NCBI GenBank assembly: GCA_024663395.1
Contig: JANFAH010000001.1
Span: 2,170,001-2,234,000, forward strand
Source: Pisolithus tinctorius
Lineage: Eukaryota; Basidiomycota; Agaricomycetes; Boletales; Pisolithaceae
Direction: 5' to 3'
Length of the DNA: 64,000 nucleotides
Of this stretch, positions 36,619 to 49,500 are shown one piece after another. A program made the position numbers and the translations under genes. Position 1 is the first letter of the stretch. Every line of letters begins with the position of its first letter. The notes under the pieces are model-generated. The model ran no database searches, was not told where the DNA came from, and saw only the letters and a program-made list of their open reading frames with translations.

Positions 36619-38446
36619 ATGAGGTCCGTTTGTTCGTTGAGAGGGAGCTTTGATGTGCGGGCACGCGGTGGGGTCCATAACTTGCCAACGGAGCTGTTAT
36701 CATACGTCTTCGAGCTGGTAACACATGCCCTCTCGCAGGACGAACGGAACACACTTGGCACCGGACAGCGAAGACTCCCTTTCCACCCGCATAGTATCAG
36801 AGCACCCGTTCCGTTATCCGCAGTGAATCGACGCTGGAGGCGTGTCGCTCTGTCTACGCCATCTCTGTGGACCAGTATCTTTGTTTCTGTGGACAACGTC
36901 GTAGATTGTACTATCGGTGACGAACGGAATCCCTCCAGCTTCTGCGGGTCAAAACGCCTCCTTGACGTCGAAAGTCTAGCATATTTCCTCTTGCGTTCAG
37001 GCAACTGTACGCTTGACATCTTTATTGACGGAAGAGACCCCGAATGGGACTTCTCTGACTATCTGTGAGCGTCATATCTCGCATGATTGAGATGGTGTGT
37101 CTTGACATGGCATTCCATTCAGCGATGGCGATGGCGATGACGCTACTGATGGCCGTCCGTCTGCCCAGCATCCATTTGATGCTCAAATTATGACCCAAAT
37201 TCTCGACATTCTTGGCCATCATGTTTACAGATGGCGGTCTGTGACGGTATTTTCGGACACATGGGCACCCTTGCATGCCGCCCTGTGTTGCCTGAGTGTC
37301 CCTCGTGTGGGTCAAGGCGGCTTCTTCAATTCAAGAAGAGGTGCCTCGTGTTTAGAAACCCTCAAGTTAATGCAGTGCGACGAGTATAACCTCCGAAACG
37401 AACACTTCGGTTCAGGGGCATTCAAGGAACCCATCACTACCCCCTTCGCCACATTAGCTGGGTATCCGGACGGGCCATCTTCCCTTATGCTCCCGGCTCG
37501 GCTTCGTTCCATCTCTCTTTGCGGTATCCACGTGAATTGGAGCGACTTCACCCGATTCATTTCCAGCACGTGGGGTGGCTTATCGAACGGGATTGAAAAT
37601 CTTGAACTTTCGTATCACCATCGTGACGTCCGCCCAGATGTCACAGCATTTCGGCAGATTCTTGAAGGCTGCGCAAACTTGCGATCGCTGATATTGAAGC
37701 ACTCCGGACCTCAGTGGGTCGGAAGAGCCCCTCAGGGTCCGTCCGTTCTATTACCACGATTGGAAACATTGCACCTGGTGTTTGATAACGCGGAGGAGGC
37801 TGCTCTCACCATGAGTACTTTACGCTGCCCCGGTCTCAAAGCTCTCATACTCGAGGATGACACCGAAGCGCAGTATAGTCCGAACGATGCGAGCCTTCTG
37901 TTAATTTACTGCGGGACAGGTGCTCTCCGCACCCCGCCGAGGCCGGGTGACGACTCTACCTACGATAGCCTTACCTGCCTTCCACATTCAGAGATGAGAT
38001 CGAACGTTCCGCCCTTTCCATCTGTTCAAGATTTAACGCTAGAATACGTCTCGGCTAGTTGTTTGGTACCTTACGCCCTTCTCTTTGCCGGCCTCCCGAA
38101 CCTACGACATCTCGCCCTCCGTCACATCCCAAAATATGCATTTGGGTCACTGCTTCCTCAACCATTCTTCTGTGATTGGGAGAGTGCCTCCGACATTCGC
38201 ACTCCCCTACCGTGTGCTCGTCTTGAGTCCATCGAAGCGACCCATACAGAAGGAGCTGTGTATTCCATTTTAGGTTCCACGTTGAGAGAACGGGCGAAAT
38301 TAGGGGCCCCTCGCATTCCCGAAGTCATGCTCCGCCTCGAAGGCGGGCACTGTAGTGTACCGGGGCCCACTGAGTTGGCGTATGAAGAGATAACATGCTT
38401 GGACCTCGCTAAGACCTCGGAGAGAGATGCCGAGTATTTCAATTGA
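36619..38446 (+). CDS. F-box protein with leucine-rich C-terminal part
   Basis: Two exons (36619-37064, 37123-38446) give 589 residues. The F-box-like region reads HNLPTELLSYVFELV, then LSAVNRRWRRVALSTPSLWTSIFV (residues about 20-90). The rest has repeated hydrophobic patterns such as LETLHLVFDNAEEA and NLRHLALRHIP, typical of leucine-rich repeats in agaric F-box proteins. It likely serves as an SCF substrate receptor. The start at 36619 is the first ATG in frame. It lacks the MDEL coiled-coil start of the other F-box genes here, so it is a different subfamily. The intron is 58 nt with GT-AG ends. Confidence 0.8.
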
Positions 38447-40319
38447 TCTTTTCGGTGGAGTCTTTTTGCGGTAGTGCTGGCCGTGAAGTCGGCATCGACG
38501 TGACAAGTCGTGGGTTTAACCAGCGTATGATGTATCCCCTCTGGCCGCTACTGCGCCGGAGATCGCCAAATCTGATCTGTATCCGTCCTTGATTTTACCA
38601 TGAACCCTTAGATTGACATACATGGGAACTTTATAGTTAAGTCGGCGTTGATTGTGAGAGTCTCTATCAGGATGATTGTGTGTTGAATGATATCTGATGA
38701 ATTGTTTGACGGAAAACGTGCGGACACTGGCAACTTGGTTTTCCGTGTATTGGAATTCGGCCCACGTGTTTCGTGCTCTTGCACGAAACATTGGCAATGA
38801 TTGCGCCATAGATTTCACAAGGCACAACCACAAGGACTGGAAACATAGTGTGTACAAGCAGGCCGTTCTCGAAAAAAAAAACATGTCTAGACGCACGACA
38901 AGTTGTCTGCCACAGGCTAGGTGGTTGACAAATCAAATTTCACCTTTACTTCACCTTTCCCCTCTTTCCGTTTTACCTTTTCGACGATTCCTCATCGCAG
39001 ATCCCCGCCATCGGATAGATAGATCCTCAATTTACAGAGTAGACGCCCACAGCCAGAAACCGAAAGCAAATACCCCATCTGGCGATAATGCGTATCTTGG
39101 GCACAGGTTATTATAACGGTCGGTGTAGTGTCATCAGCCTGGGGCACGAGTTTTCCGGGGGTTCTTCTCTGCAGGTCAGATGGCCTCATGTAAGTTATCT
39201 AGAATGACCAAGCAGAACTGTTCCCGTTTTGTTCCGAGCGAAAAAAGATGCTCGAGGGAAAGGTCTTGGTCCAGCATGGAACCTTTGGGTGCCTTGTGGT
39301 CGAATGTTCTCAAAAATGCTCTCCATTTCTGGACTGGTAAGGCAAGTGGGCCACACGTTTCACGAAAGGCCCATCGGGAGCGAGAGCAGAAGCCGTACAC
39401 CTGGAACGTCTTATTTTTCTAAAGTCTCCGGCTTATGTGAGTGCTGATCCTTATGTAACGTCGTTAGGGAATGGGAAAGAAGAAGCTGGAGTACGAGTCA
39501 TTAATTCCTCTGGTCATGGGGTTCATTGTTTTTTGATTGGATCGCGTACTTTCGAGCATATTCAAGCTTGTTTTTGATCTAAGTATGGCGCGGCTTGAAC
39601 TCGCTGTGTGATCTGCCACCCGCATGACTTAGCTGCGCAGCATTAGATCTTGATGAGGGCCATCGTAACATGAGGACTTCTCATGTACAACTATGTTAGG
39701 GTGTTTCGGTCCAGGAGCTCCGGACTCGCACTCTATCGTCCAACCTGCTTTCGCGGTTTTCACTTCTTGTAGACCGTTTAGCTTGAATGGTATTGCCGTC
39801 CATTGACTCCGTTGCAACGCGCTTAGTAACGAAAATTCCTGTAGGCGAATTGCTGATCGATGAGATGTCTCTCTGCAACAGGTTGAAGGTTGTTAGGACA
39901 GGTATGGAATCTGCTTCCAGCTTTTCACATACTGCGGCTAAGTAGTCGTTGTGGGGGGGGAGCAGTCCGCCTTGGAGCACAACGGCTCAGGACACGCCAC
40001 AATATGACTTTGCATTAATGATCGAGGTTCTCGGCATTTCCGCATTAAGTTGATATTTCGGGATAGCAAAGATGTTTCGAAAGAATGTCAATTTACACCA
40101 AAGATCCATGAATGACTCCGTAGACCTGTCAAACAATTTGAGCAGAAAGGCTATAGTTCGCATTCATTTTCGTGTGTGAATGGGGGAGGGGGACTCGGAT
40201 TGAGAAGCTAAGAAGACGACGGCACCTTTCTAGTAGAGACACCACATCCGCGGACTGAACGGAGAAAGCATGTGTTGTGGGTGGCAGTTTTTCCTAACCT
40301 GCCACACAGTTCAACGACG
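38447..40319. other. No confirmed gene; coding-like debris on the minus strand
   Basis: On the minus strand, pieces at about 40060-39629 read LLPPHNDYLAAVCEKLEAD and, in another frame, PFKLNGLQEVKTAKAGW. A further piece at 39400-39176 reads LRTFDHKAPKGSMLDQD. Frame changes and a TGA near the start suggest a decayed gene. I do not recognise the family. Confidence 0.3.
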
Positions 40320-40600
40320 ATGGCTGACTTCATTGGGAATACCCTTCCAGTGTCGTCTATCAGATCGTCCCTAGCGGTAGGCGTCGGCGTTTCTTTGGCT
40401 GTTCTGTCTGCTTTTCGCAATTTCCATTCAGACAGTCTTCTGGGCCAAAAAAATAGCGAGTCTAAAATGAGCTCTACGAAGCCCCAGCGTTGAAGAATGA
40501 ACTCAGACTCCTTGCCATGCGACGATCCTTGGAAACGTTCGCGAATATGCAGTATTTCATGCTCCTGGCCATGGACCAGGAACAGATGCAATCTGCCTAG
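40320..40600 (+). pseudogene. Small protein gene with a one-base frameshift
   Basis: Exon 1 (40320-40376) encodes MADFIGNTLPVSSIRSSLA. A 55-nt GT-AG intron (40377-40431) follows. Exon 2 continues TVFWAKKIASL; the frame then breaks in a run of four A near 40465. Removing one base gives NELYEAPALKNELRLLAMR and later MQYFMLLAMDQEQMQSA, ending at TAG 40598-40600. The sense on both sides of the slip is good, so this is either a recent loss or a sequencing error in the A run. Family unknown. It ends 160 bp before the zinc-cluster gene. Confidence 0.4.
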
Positions 40601-40761
40601 GTTTACCCGATATAGATAGAAACCGGCAACTCCCGAAGTGGCCCGGAGTTTGTTGACACTGTTTCGGTTTTCATGTGTGATGTGATGTTCTCTGGAGTGG
40701 GTACATATTTCAGGCTCGAAGGTCTGATACTCACCCAGCTGCACCTTCAAACCTTCGAACT

Positions 40762-43724
40762 ATGCCACCGGTACAAGACGAACAAGAAAAGCCTTCGACC
40801 TCTATACAACGAAGGTTTAAACTAAGCAGGTGAGCTGACTGCACTATGTCGATTTCATATCTCACCATATTGTCAGGGCGTGTGATCGTTGCCGGTGAGT
40901 ATACTTTCGGTGGTTTATTACCACCTTATGACGATGACCGCGTCGTAGTCGCAGAAGAATCAAGTGCGATGAAGGTCATCCATGTCAGGCCTGCCAAACC
41001 GCCAATTCACCTTGCACTTTCGAAGAGCCGGGTAAACGTAGCCACCCTCATAAGTCAAAGTGAGTAGTTGCAATTTACCATTGCCGTTCGTTTCTCAATC
41101 TGCCGTAGGCGCACAGCTACCCTGGAGGACAGGATGCACCAACTAGAAACCCTCATTCAAGCTATCCCACCGTCGGTCTTCTCTACCAGTTTCAGTGCGG
41201 CACCACATCCCACCTCTGAACCTGGGTTGTCGAGCCCGTTAACAACATTTGCTTCTGCAAACCATACATTTCCATCTGGTGTTCCACCCCCGTCTCTGCA
41301 CAGTTACCCTTTGACGAATCCCTCAACGCATTTCACGGCACAACTACCTAATGGTTCTCGGCAGGAGAGCCCCAATACGGTTTTTCGTTCCATGCTAGCA
41401 CAAGCGTCGCTCAGGCAGAACGGTCATGGATTTGAGCAATCCCCAGAAGAGCCTGCACGCATTTCCCATTCCGCGTCATATCTTTATTTTGACCACGAAG
41501 GTTACACACGGTGGCAGGGAGAAACGTCTGGGCTTCCACTTTTAGATCTGTTGCTTGAAAATCATACGCTCGTCAAGTCTGAGACGGACAGAGTTTCCTC
41601 GGACTCGACATGGGGGCAACAAGCACACAATCCAACGTGGTTCCCTGACCGTACGCCAAGACGGACGGACGTTAACCCAGAAATGCTTTGGCGACTTATA
41701 ACTTCATCCATCGTACCGGATCTAATGGACAGGTGTGTTATTCTTCAGTTCTGTGCTTTTGGCGACCTTGTGACTATGAGCCATTAGCTTGGTGCAGTGC
41801 TATTTGTGCACGTCCTATTATCTCCTCCCGTTTTTGCATGTGCCTACCTTCCTAGCGGTTCGTGGCCCCACCCGTCCTGGTCCATCAGACTCACATTTCT
41901 GTATTTAGGACTATGGCGACCCTCGGAAATGGGGTGAACCCGGTTTCGCCTCTTTCATAGTTGCTGTCTGTTGCCTGGCCTCGCGCCACATTGATGACCC
42001 TCGTGTGCGGTCGGACCCAAGCGAAGGCGTGTCCGCTGGAACGCAATGGTTTGAACTTTTTGGACGGCTTCGCACCCTTCCAATTGCAGATCGACCCACG
42101 CTATACACTATTCAGGCAGACCTTATTGCCGCTGTCTACGCCGTTGGACTCGGAAAACTTTCAAAAGCTGCCGCCCTCTTATCGGAGGCCGTTACCGTGT
42201 CAATAGATGCCGGACTGCATCGTTCTGCCCATACATATGATCTTTTCGACCCAATCGAGGACGAGGTCCGGAAACGCACATTCTGGTGCGTATATATCTG
42301 GGACAAGCAACTCTCAGCACACTTTGGCCGGCCCCCAATGGTTCGTGTGCGGGAATGTGACGTCGGCGAACCCACCATCATCGACGATGAATTTATTACC
42401 CGCGACGGGATCTTGTCACAGCCTGCTGGAACAGAAAGCCGCATGAGTGCTTTCGTCACCATCATCCGAATCATGATCGTGATGGAGTCAGTCCTGGACA
42501 TCCCCCCTTCGCGTCACCGCTCGGGGACCTCGTCCCCGTTCCTCTTGCGCGCACTGAGCATGCTTTCGGAGCGCAGACGACCAAAAGACATGGTTGAAGA
42601 GGAGACCCTGCTGGACGAGATCTATCGATCGATACCCACGTACTGGAGCCATACGTCGGAAACGCTTTCGAGTGACGACGTTCTAAGAGTCACTCAGGCG
42701 GTCCGCCTCCACTGCGCGGAGCAATATGTACGTATGTTGATTCACCGGCACCGGCTGTCCAGCTTCGTGGCGGAGAGGGTTTATAGCGGCTTGTCAGAAG
42801 AGGAACCCAGCGAATTTGAGCGGGACGCCATGACGGCAGCGCAGTCGTGTGCATTGCAGATCATCTCGTCACACATGCAAGTCGCCGCGAAGGGATTGAT
42901 GACGTACTGTGAGCATATTTATCCAGAGGTTAACTGTTTGCAAACTTCGATCTTTCAGATGGCGTACACGTCATTCATCAGCTGACTCAGGCCGGGAGGA
43001 CGCTGGTCGCTATCGTTATCAACTGTAAGTCTGAGAAGCTCCAGAGAGTAATGCAGCCTGCCCTTGAGGGAATACGGTCATGTGTTGCGCTTCTCAGACG
43101 CTTCAGTGGGAGATATGTTTGCGGTCAGAGGTCAGGAGATGTCATGGAAGAATTCTGCCGTTGTGAGCATCTACCTTTCCTGATTCCCGTTATCTCGAAG
43201 CCTCATTTACGTCATCAGTGACGCAAATCCCTCTGGAGCCAACGCGCCTGGACAGCCAGGAACAGTCCCAAAACCGTCCCCCGTGGATACGACCGGTCCG
43301 TAAGAAGGCACCAAGTATGACGAAGCCCGGCAGCGATGGTGGTTCTCACCACAGTAGTCCGGAGTCTTTCTCCCCTTCGGAATTCTTTACAGACCACCCT
43401 GGCCTCGCAAGCCCGCCGACTATGAGTCAGGCGTTCTCTCCTCCAACGCCGAACTCACTTCCATCTGCTTCACCCTATGGGATGAGTAATCGGCGGATAT
43501 CGCTCTCCGCACCTTCATATATGGACTCGCAAAGTAGCCTGGACGTTGATCCAACTATATACATGCCTGCACCTGGGGACGTGATGAGTATATTCAACGA
43601 CGCGGGTGTTGAAGTGCCCCCACCGTTCTCGACCGACTTTCACATGGCCTCATTACCACCAGACCACGGTGAATCTCTCTATCGACGTATGAACGGCGGT
43701 AACAATTTGGTAAAAAGTCCCTAG
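40762..43724 (+). CDS. Zn2Cys6 fungal transcription factor
   Basis: Eight exons give 866 residues: 40762-40829, 40877-40894, 40949-41059, 41109-41732, 41788-41857, 41909-42908, 42959-43162, 43219-43724. The zinc cluster is residues 25-51, [20 protein letters not shown] then six residues and C: spacing C-2-C-6-C-5-C-2-C-6-C, the binuclear zinc DNA-binding motif. A short coiled coil follows ([12 protein letters not shown]). The middle holds the fungal-specific transcription factor domain ([14 protein letters not shown] core, here [12 protein letters not shown], and [14 protein letters not shown]). The C-terminus is Ser/Pro-rich. The motif is assembled across two introns and includes an 18-nt exon. 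It acts in the nucleus; target genes are unknown. No break is seen. Confidence 0.93.
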
Positions 43725-46080
43725 GGAGGGGTTTAGTTCGGAAACACATACATTGTATACCATTCAAGGGCTAAGGGCTAACAGACTCTAGAGGACTGTA
43801 TTCTAGCCACCTGTATCAATCTGAGCATGCTTTCTATCGATATCCGCCACTATGAGGGTTGTCCTGAAAGATTTGGCGATAACTGCAAACAAGTACCGTT
43901 TGCGCGATCTGGTCACATTGTTTTTTATCGCGATGCTGGTGAGTGCGATTTGGTTGATATTCCCAGCTGCGACCGACATGACGGCTTAAACTCTATGTAC
44001 CAGTACAGTTGAGCATTATCAACCACGCGGTACCGTACATGGTCGCGTTCGATATCCCCGCACTACTCCAGATAGGAAAAACAACATGCATCCCCCACAG
44101 GTCGCCTATCGGCCCCGATGACTTGCAAATAATCCAATTGTGGTGGGACAGCGCATGATGAGGGCTTTGTACAAGTTGGACAGATTACTTTAGCCAGCCG
44201 TTAGCTAGGTAGGTGAAGCTTTGCGCTGATGGATGAGGAACTATCAACGACAGTCTGCTACGTGGGTACCATCATCCTAGATCCCTCTGCAATCAACCTA
44301 GCGGAACATTAGAAAATCCTGGCCATACCCACTCACACCTCCCTGATATGAGGGTTCGACAATTGAGTCGCGTCCAACGGGACTGATTGGACAGGACATC
44401 GTGATTCTTGACGAACTCATGGCGAAAGGCTGGCACATGTACGGCAGACATTAAGCATAGATACGGCACCGTAATGAGAGCAAGTTACCTGTCATCGTCG
44501 GTCTTTGCCTCCCAACAATCGATGGGCAGTCACCTGGCGTTGGCAGAGGTGTGTCGGGGATGGCGACATCCGATTGCCCATTGCGCTGAGAGGTACCTGA
44601 GCGCACATTTGACTTGCTGTCTACCAAAGAACACCGATATGGACACTCGCCCTCCGGACCGAAGAAAAGGCAATTCGTCACACGTTGACTTCCCAAGAAT
44701 CTCCCGGGCGCTTTTCGCGACTTCGATCCCTTGATAAACCCCAAAGAAAGACTTCAAATAGCCAAGCAAGATACCACAGTTCTTCGCCACAATCGGCCCG
44801 CTAATACCCCAATTCGTTTCCCGAGGGAAATTCGCCGCTCGTATCTTTATCGTTACCTTGCAACGGGATGAGTCTGAACTCGGCGGAAACGAGAGTGACC
44901 CTTTATCGACAACCTTCTTATAAGAGTGAGTGATGCATTCTCGAAGTTGGTGCCCAGAAAGCCAACTGACGCCCCAGATGAGGCTGCCAAAATCCTCGGT
45001 CCCACTCACTCAGCACTTTCTCCTGATAGATCGACCCAATCGCCAGTAGGGGAAATACACTGTAGTAAACAAGACCACCATCAAGGAAGTCAAGTCGCCT
45101 CGTTTTCAGATATTCACATCTCCCTAATCGATACTGTTAGCGCCCTGCCTTCATCTGTCACATCAGGTCCAAGACTTACGCCTTCTAACGAGTTGGGCAA
45201 CTCCGGGATCCGCGGATTGGTGGTGGAACACATCTACACGATGCTGCGAGTACCTTGTTTCTTGCGTTCTACCCCGTGGATCCACGCGTTCCAGATTGGA
45301 GGAAAGCTTTTCCTGCTGCCTTGCACGATTCGTGCTCTAGGTTCATCTTGCAAATGTAGAAACCTGCACCGCGCCGTTACAACTGGAAGATAAGATTATC
45401 CGATTTTCGGGAAGTAAGTGTGACTGCATTCCATTCCACGAGTCTTCCGGATGCACAGTAACAAGGCCTGGGACACTGGACATCTAGGAATGCGCGAAAT
45501 ACCTACGTTATACGGTTCCGATGTCATTGTAAATGACCTTTGGCATAGCCATCCCTAACAATCCATTTGTATTCTTCGGGCAACACTGTATTATGCACCA
45601 TGGTCGCTTGTGTGCTAGGAATTGGATGGGAGTATTCGGATTGCAATCTTACCTCCTATATCAACAGACCCACCTCCTTTTCCGTGAACGAGTGAATCAT
45701 TCAGAGGCTTACCCGCGAAAACCAATACCGCGGGTACGGCTCGAGGTGTTGGCCGTACCTCCACAGCCGCGACCAAGATACCTCGCCGGTGATACCCGCC
45801 CGTGTAACAACCCTAAGAGCTCAGGGCTTAGCGAGGGTATCTACGGGCGGAGTCTCACTTCTAGGTTTCTGGGCTTTATTGTATTTCGTTGTAGGTGTCG
45901 CGCATGAACAGGGAACAACGGTCATACGCCTCATCGGGAATTATTCGCCCAAGAATGGTCACTCTTAGGTCACTCACAGCCGTTGGCCAGAGACTAAACA
46001 GCACCACACAGCGACAATCGATGATCGCCGTTGCTCGCCAACCCTAGCAGAGTTCAGAAAGCACGAATCCCTACACAAGG
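43725..46080. other. Gene-free stretch
   Basis: About 2.4 kb with overlapping open frames on both strands (44530-45009 minus, 44926-45393 plus), none with a motif or splice support. It lies just left of the duplicated F-box/P450 block. Confidence 0.4.
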
Positions 46081-46109
46081 CTGGTCTGTGGCATGGCTAC
46101 CTGCCTATC

Positions 46110-47105
46110 ATGGATGAACTGGATGAAACACGCAGTGGGTTGGTCCGGTTGCAAGGGACCAAAAGAATACTCTTCAAGCAGCTTGTAGAAATCCGGGTAG
46201 CCATAAAAACACAAAAAAGCAAGATTGACGAGCTGATCAAGCAACAACCTCCTGTGATCAATCGTCTTTCTGTCGAACTCCTTTCGAAGACAATGTTTAC
46301 ATGTCGGAAGACTTTCTGGCGCCAGTTGGCCGCAGAATGAATTTTTCAACGGTGTCGCGGCTCTGCATGGGATCTGGAGTAATGTTGTGGTGTGCAACGA
46401 ACTTCCCCCAGTCGCGACCCTGGAGACTCAATTGGCAATGTTCCTCTCAGCATTTCATTATAAATCCGTATGGTTTACAATGGCCGGACTCCCTTGGCTC
46501 CACCGCCAATCGTTGGCGGTGCCTTCAGATACGAGATACTGCGGTGGCTGCAGTCCTTCGCACGCTCGAGGGCCTGAAATTTCCCTCACTTGAGAAAGTT
46601 CTTATTTTTGTTCCCTATGGGATGTTTCGGCTCATCCGCGATTTCTCTTGCCTAGCCAGGCCCCTGCCCTCGTGTATCTGAAACGACCCTCAACACTCTT
46701 GAGCTGCGGTTCAGAGGCTACCCGAGCCAGACCGCGAATCCTACGTCTATCCCCACCCAGCCATTAACGGACCTCTCACTAGTTGGTGACACCTCTGGTT
46801 GGATGCTCCTGCCAAACAGCCTTCACCTTCTGCTTATCGAAGAACTTACGCTTGCAGCCAACAGTTCTCAGCCATTCATGCAAGCCATCGTAGTGCTGAA
46901 GCTTATACACTTTGGCTATTCTGATAATCACCGGGATCTTTCTCAGGAGCTCGCCAATTTCGGCACTGCGTCGAAGTTCAGCCATGTTCAAAGGTCTACT
47001 CTTAGTTTTGCGTCCGACGTCAAAGCTGGGAATGTGCTCTGTCAGGAATTTTGGGGGGTGCGGGATGTCAGTCTGCGTGCAAATACCATACGCGCACTTT
47101 CTTGA
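46110..47105 (+). pseudogene. F-box gene, broken copy A
   Basis: Starts MDELDETRSGLVRL, very like the intact copy at 50857. A deletion near 46300 removes the second half of the F-box, and further shifts scatter the rest over three frames (46301-46681, then 46803-47105, which still reads LHLLLIEELTLAANSSQPF). It cannot make a full protein. Confidence 0.8.
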
Positions 47106-48111
47106 CCGAATGACATGCGCGCCCGCGTACAACTACATCGGCCATCGCGACCTCCCACTGCTTGTTGTCAATTCTCTCCAAGTCATGACAGTGCTCCTGC
47201 AGCTAGATTCCATTCTGTCACTACTATGACCTCATTCCTTGTGTTAGCTTATGAACCACAAGACATTTGTAGAGATCAGCGATACACTGTTTCCTTGCGC
47301 TGGCACGTCTGCTGGCCTCTTCATATACCAACACCGACACCGACACGCAGACCACCAAGTTACGAGTACGTGCCGCACCTTTCACTTTTCAAAGTGGCTC
47401 GCCATGCTGCCATTACGATCCCGAACCGAGAGCAAACTACACGATGTTCATCCAACAGGTGAATACTAGTCTAGCCTTTGCCGCATCAGGATTCCCGCGG
47501 GATATTTGTGCCACGTATCGTGAGTCTGATCATGATGTGTAGACGTCTCCCAAAACAACACCGTGACCCGAAGAACACTATTCAAAATGTAGGTGGGCAG
47601 TGAGTACAATGTTTACCATTAAAAATATCGTTGGATACCAGGCTTATGCCACTGCGAGCTCAGGCAGGTTGTATGCTCGGTCCCGAATGATCCCGTTCTG
47701 CGTGGCATGACCAATACCCCAGGTGGTGGTTGGCTGTGAACAGGAAAGGAATAACCAGAGGCATTTGCGGAGAATGCAGTACCTGGAGCCGGTGCTTCAA
47801 TCAACGCTACTTGAACCTATTGTCCGGTGAGAACTGCATCTGATGCGCTTGTATGTAAAGTACTGACGTCCCATCTGGCGATGCGCGAGTTGGCCCGCCA
47901 GGAGCGCAGGAGTGAACGACGGATTGAACCCCGACGCCTGAGGTATTGTACTCATCGTTATCTGTTAGTTCACTTAAAGCCAACGCACGTGTGGTAGTTT
48001 TACTCGAGCAGTGTCAGGTAGATTCCGATACGCAGCTTGCGATAAAGTACGCGACAGATGTAACCCCACTCCATTCGCCAAATGACCCCACCCGTCTACC
48101 CATCATCCACA

Positions 48112-49490
48112 ATGGTCGTGCTGTCCACCGTAGCAACTCACGCCTTGGACAAAGTTGTCCCTATTTATCGCTCAAATCCAGTGCGGCAGTCTCTACACCT
48201 AACTTGTTATCACAGCGATCAGTATCTCGAACTGCCTCACGTAGAGCCGGGCTGGAAGCCTCGGCTTCCTCCTGAATCATATCTTCCCTCGTTCAGGCCA
48301 GACAATCTTTATTTCGGGACATTCAGTGGCGCAGTGTGTCACGTCGCATCGGAGAGCAGATACTCTGGTAAACCACCTCTGCGTACAACTCCGAGCACCA
48401 TGACGACAGTGGCCCCAGCCTTGCTTTCGACCATCAAGCCACTGCATTCCCAAGATACGAACCTGTATGTCAGTGCTCCCGCCCTAATACAGGGGTTCCT
48501 GGAGGTGATATTCCTATCAGACGGTCGAGCAATATCAGAGAACATCACATAGCCGAGCATATTTGACCTCAGGTGCAATAGCAACGTGCAAAATAAGTTC
48601 CGAACTGTTAGGAGCGTCACTACAGAAGCCACCTCGTTGAGTCTAGAGGTCACATCCTTTACGCGAACGGATGTGAGTTCCCTTGCTGCTTCGCTAGCGG
48701 AAGAGATGGCGTAGGGATCCCATCAGCCTCACGAAAGAGAAGGAAAAACAACGCCTGTGGGCCAAGTTCACGCAACACTCATCGAGACGAACCCAGGGAG
48801 CTTCAGCCTAACAAGGACGTTGTTCGGCTTGGCGATGGCAAGTACTCACATTTTGCTATTGTTGTTGCCATCTTGATACTGGTTCCCATTGCCGTCCGGG
48901 AAGTTCATCACAGTCCCCAAAGGGAACGCACGTCAGAGGCCCATCCAGTTCAAACTTTCTCTATACACAGTCAAACGCATGGAAACCCCCAACCCCGAAG
49001 AAAACTACGAGACATAGGTCCAGCAATACGGAATCGCGAATAGGTCCCTGTTGCCTTTGGACAGGGGATCATTCCGCTGTTCGGCTCAAAAGCGCTTCAA
49101 CACTGCTATACAAGAAAAACCCAGAGCTACATCGTGCTCCCGTCGGTGAGGGCATCCAGTAAGCAAGTTGTAAGCATTTTTCGCACCGGATAAGACAGTT
49201 GAGCACATGATGCATTTACACTACTAGAGGTTAGTGGTGGCTTGTGCAATAACGAGACAGTACGAGTACCTAGCCCCGGCCTTCTGCCATACTACCATTC
49301 CCAACCTTACCTGTCATGTCCGGACACTGAATTCACTTAATACAGGCCATAATGGCTTGAGAATACTTTCTCGATTCCGTACACGGTAACAGTAATATCA
49401 TGGAAGCCCCCAACTGGTAAGATGAATAATTTGAGGCGGTCTCCTCGCTCTAACATTCCGGGGTCAGGATGAACCATATTTCGTGACGAG
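48112..49490 (+). pseudogene. Cytochrome P450, broken copy A
   Basis: The ATG at 48112 and the next 17 codons match the intact P450 at 54364. The match stops near 48162 and resumes near 48846, then continues to about 49490 with indels. The second exon of the intact gene and about 40 bp around its third donor are missing. The heme-binding half is absent. Confidence 0.75.
48163..48845. other. Insertion inside the broken P450 copy
   Basis: About 680 bp with no counterpart in copy B. It has a short open frame ending ISENIT at 48552 and a 7-bp hairpin near 48650. No terminal repeats or target duplication are clear, so its origin is unknown. Confidence 0.45.
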
Positions 49491-49500
49491 GATTCATTAC

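Larger units (their letters stand above)
46081..49500 (+). repeat. Segmental duplication, left copy (A)
   Basis: Matches 50830-55215 in order and orientation: F-box gene, intergenic part, P450 5' half. Similarity includes non-coding parts (compare 47640-47900 with 53880-54150), so a genomic block was copied. Copy A is shorter through deletions and carries an insertion of about 680 bp. Confidence 0.8.

Noticed and set aside
40208..40750. 180-codon minus-strand frame
   Set aside because: It has no ATG at its start and lies opposite the small spliced gene at 40320-40600, whose splice sites explain the sequence better.
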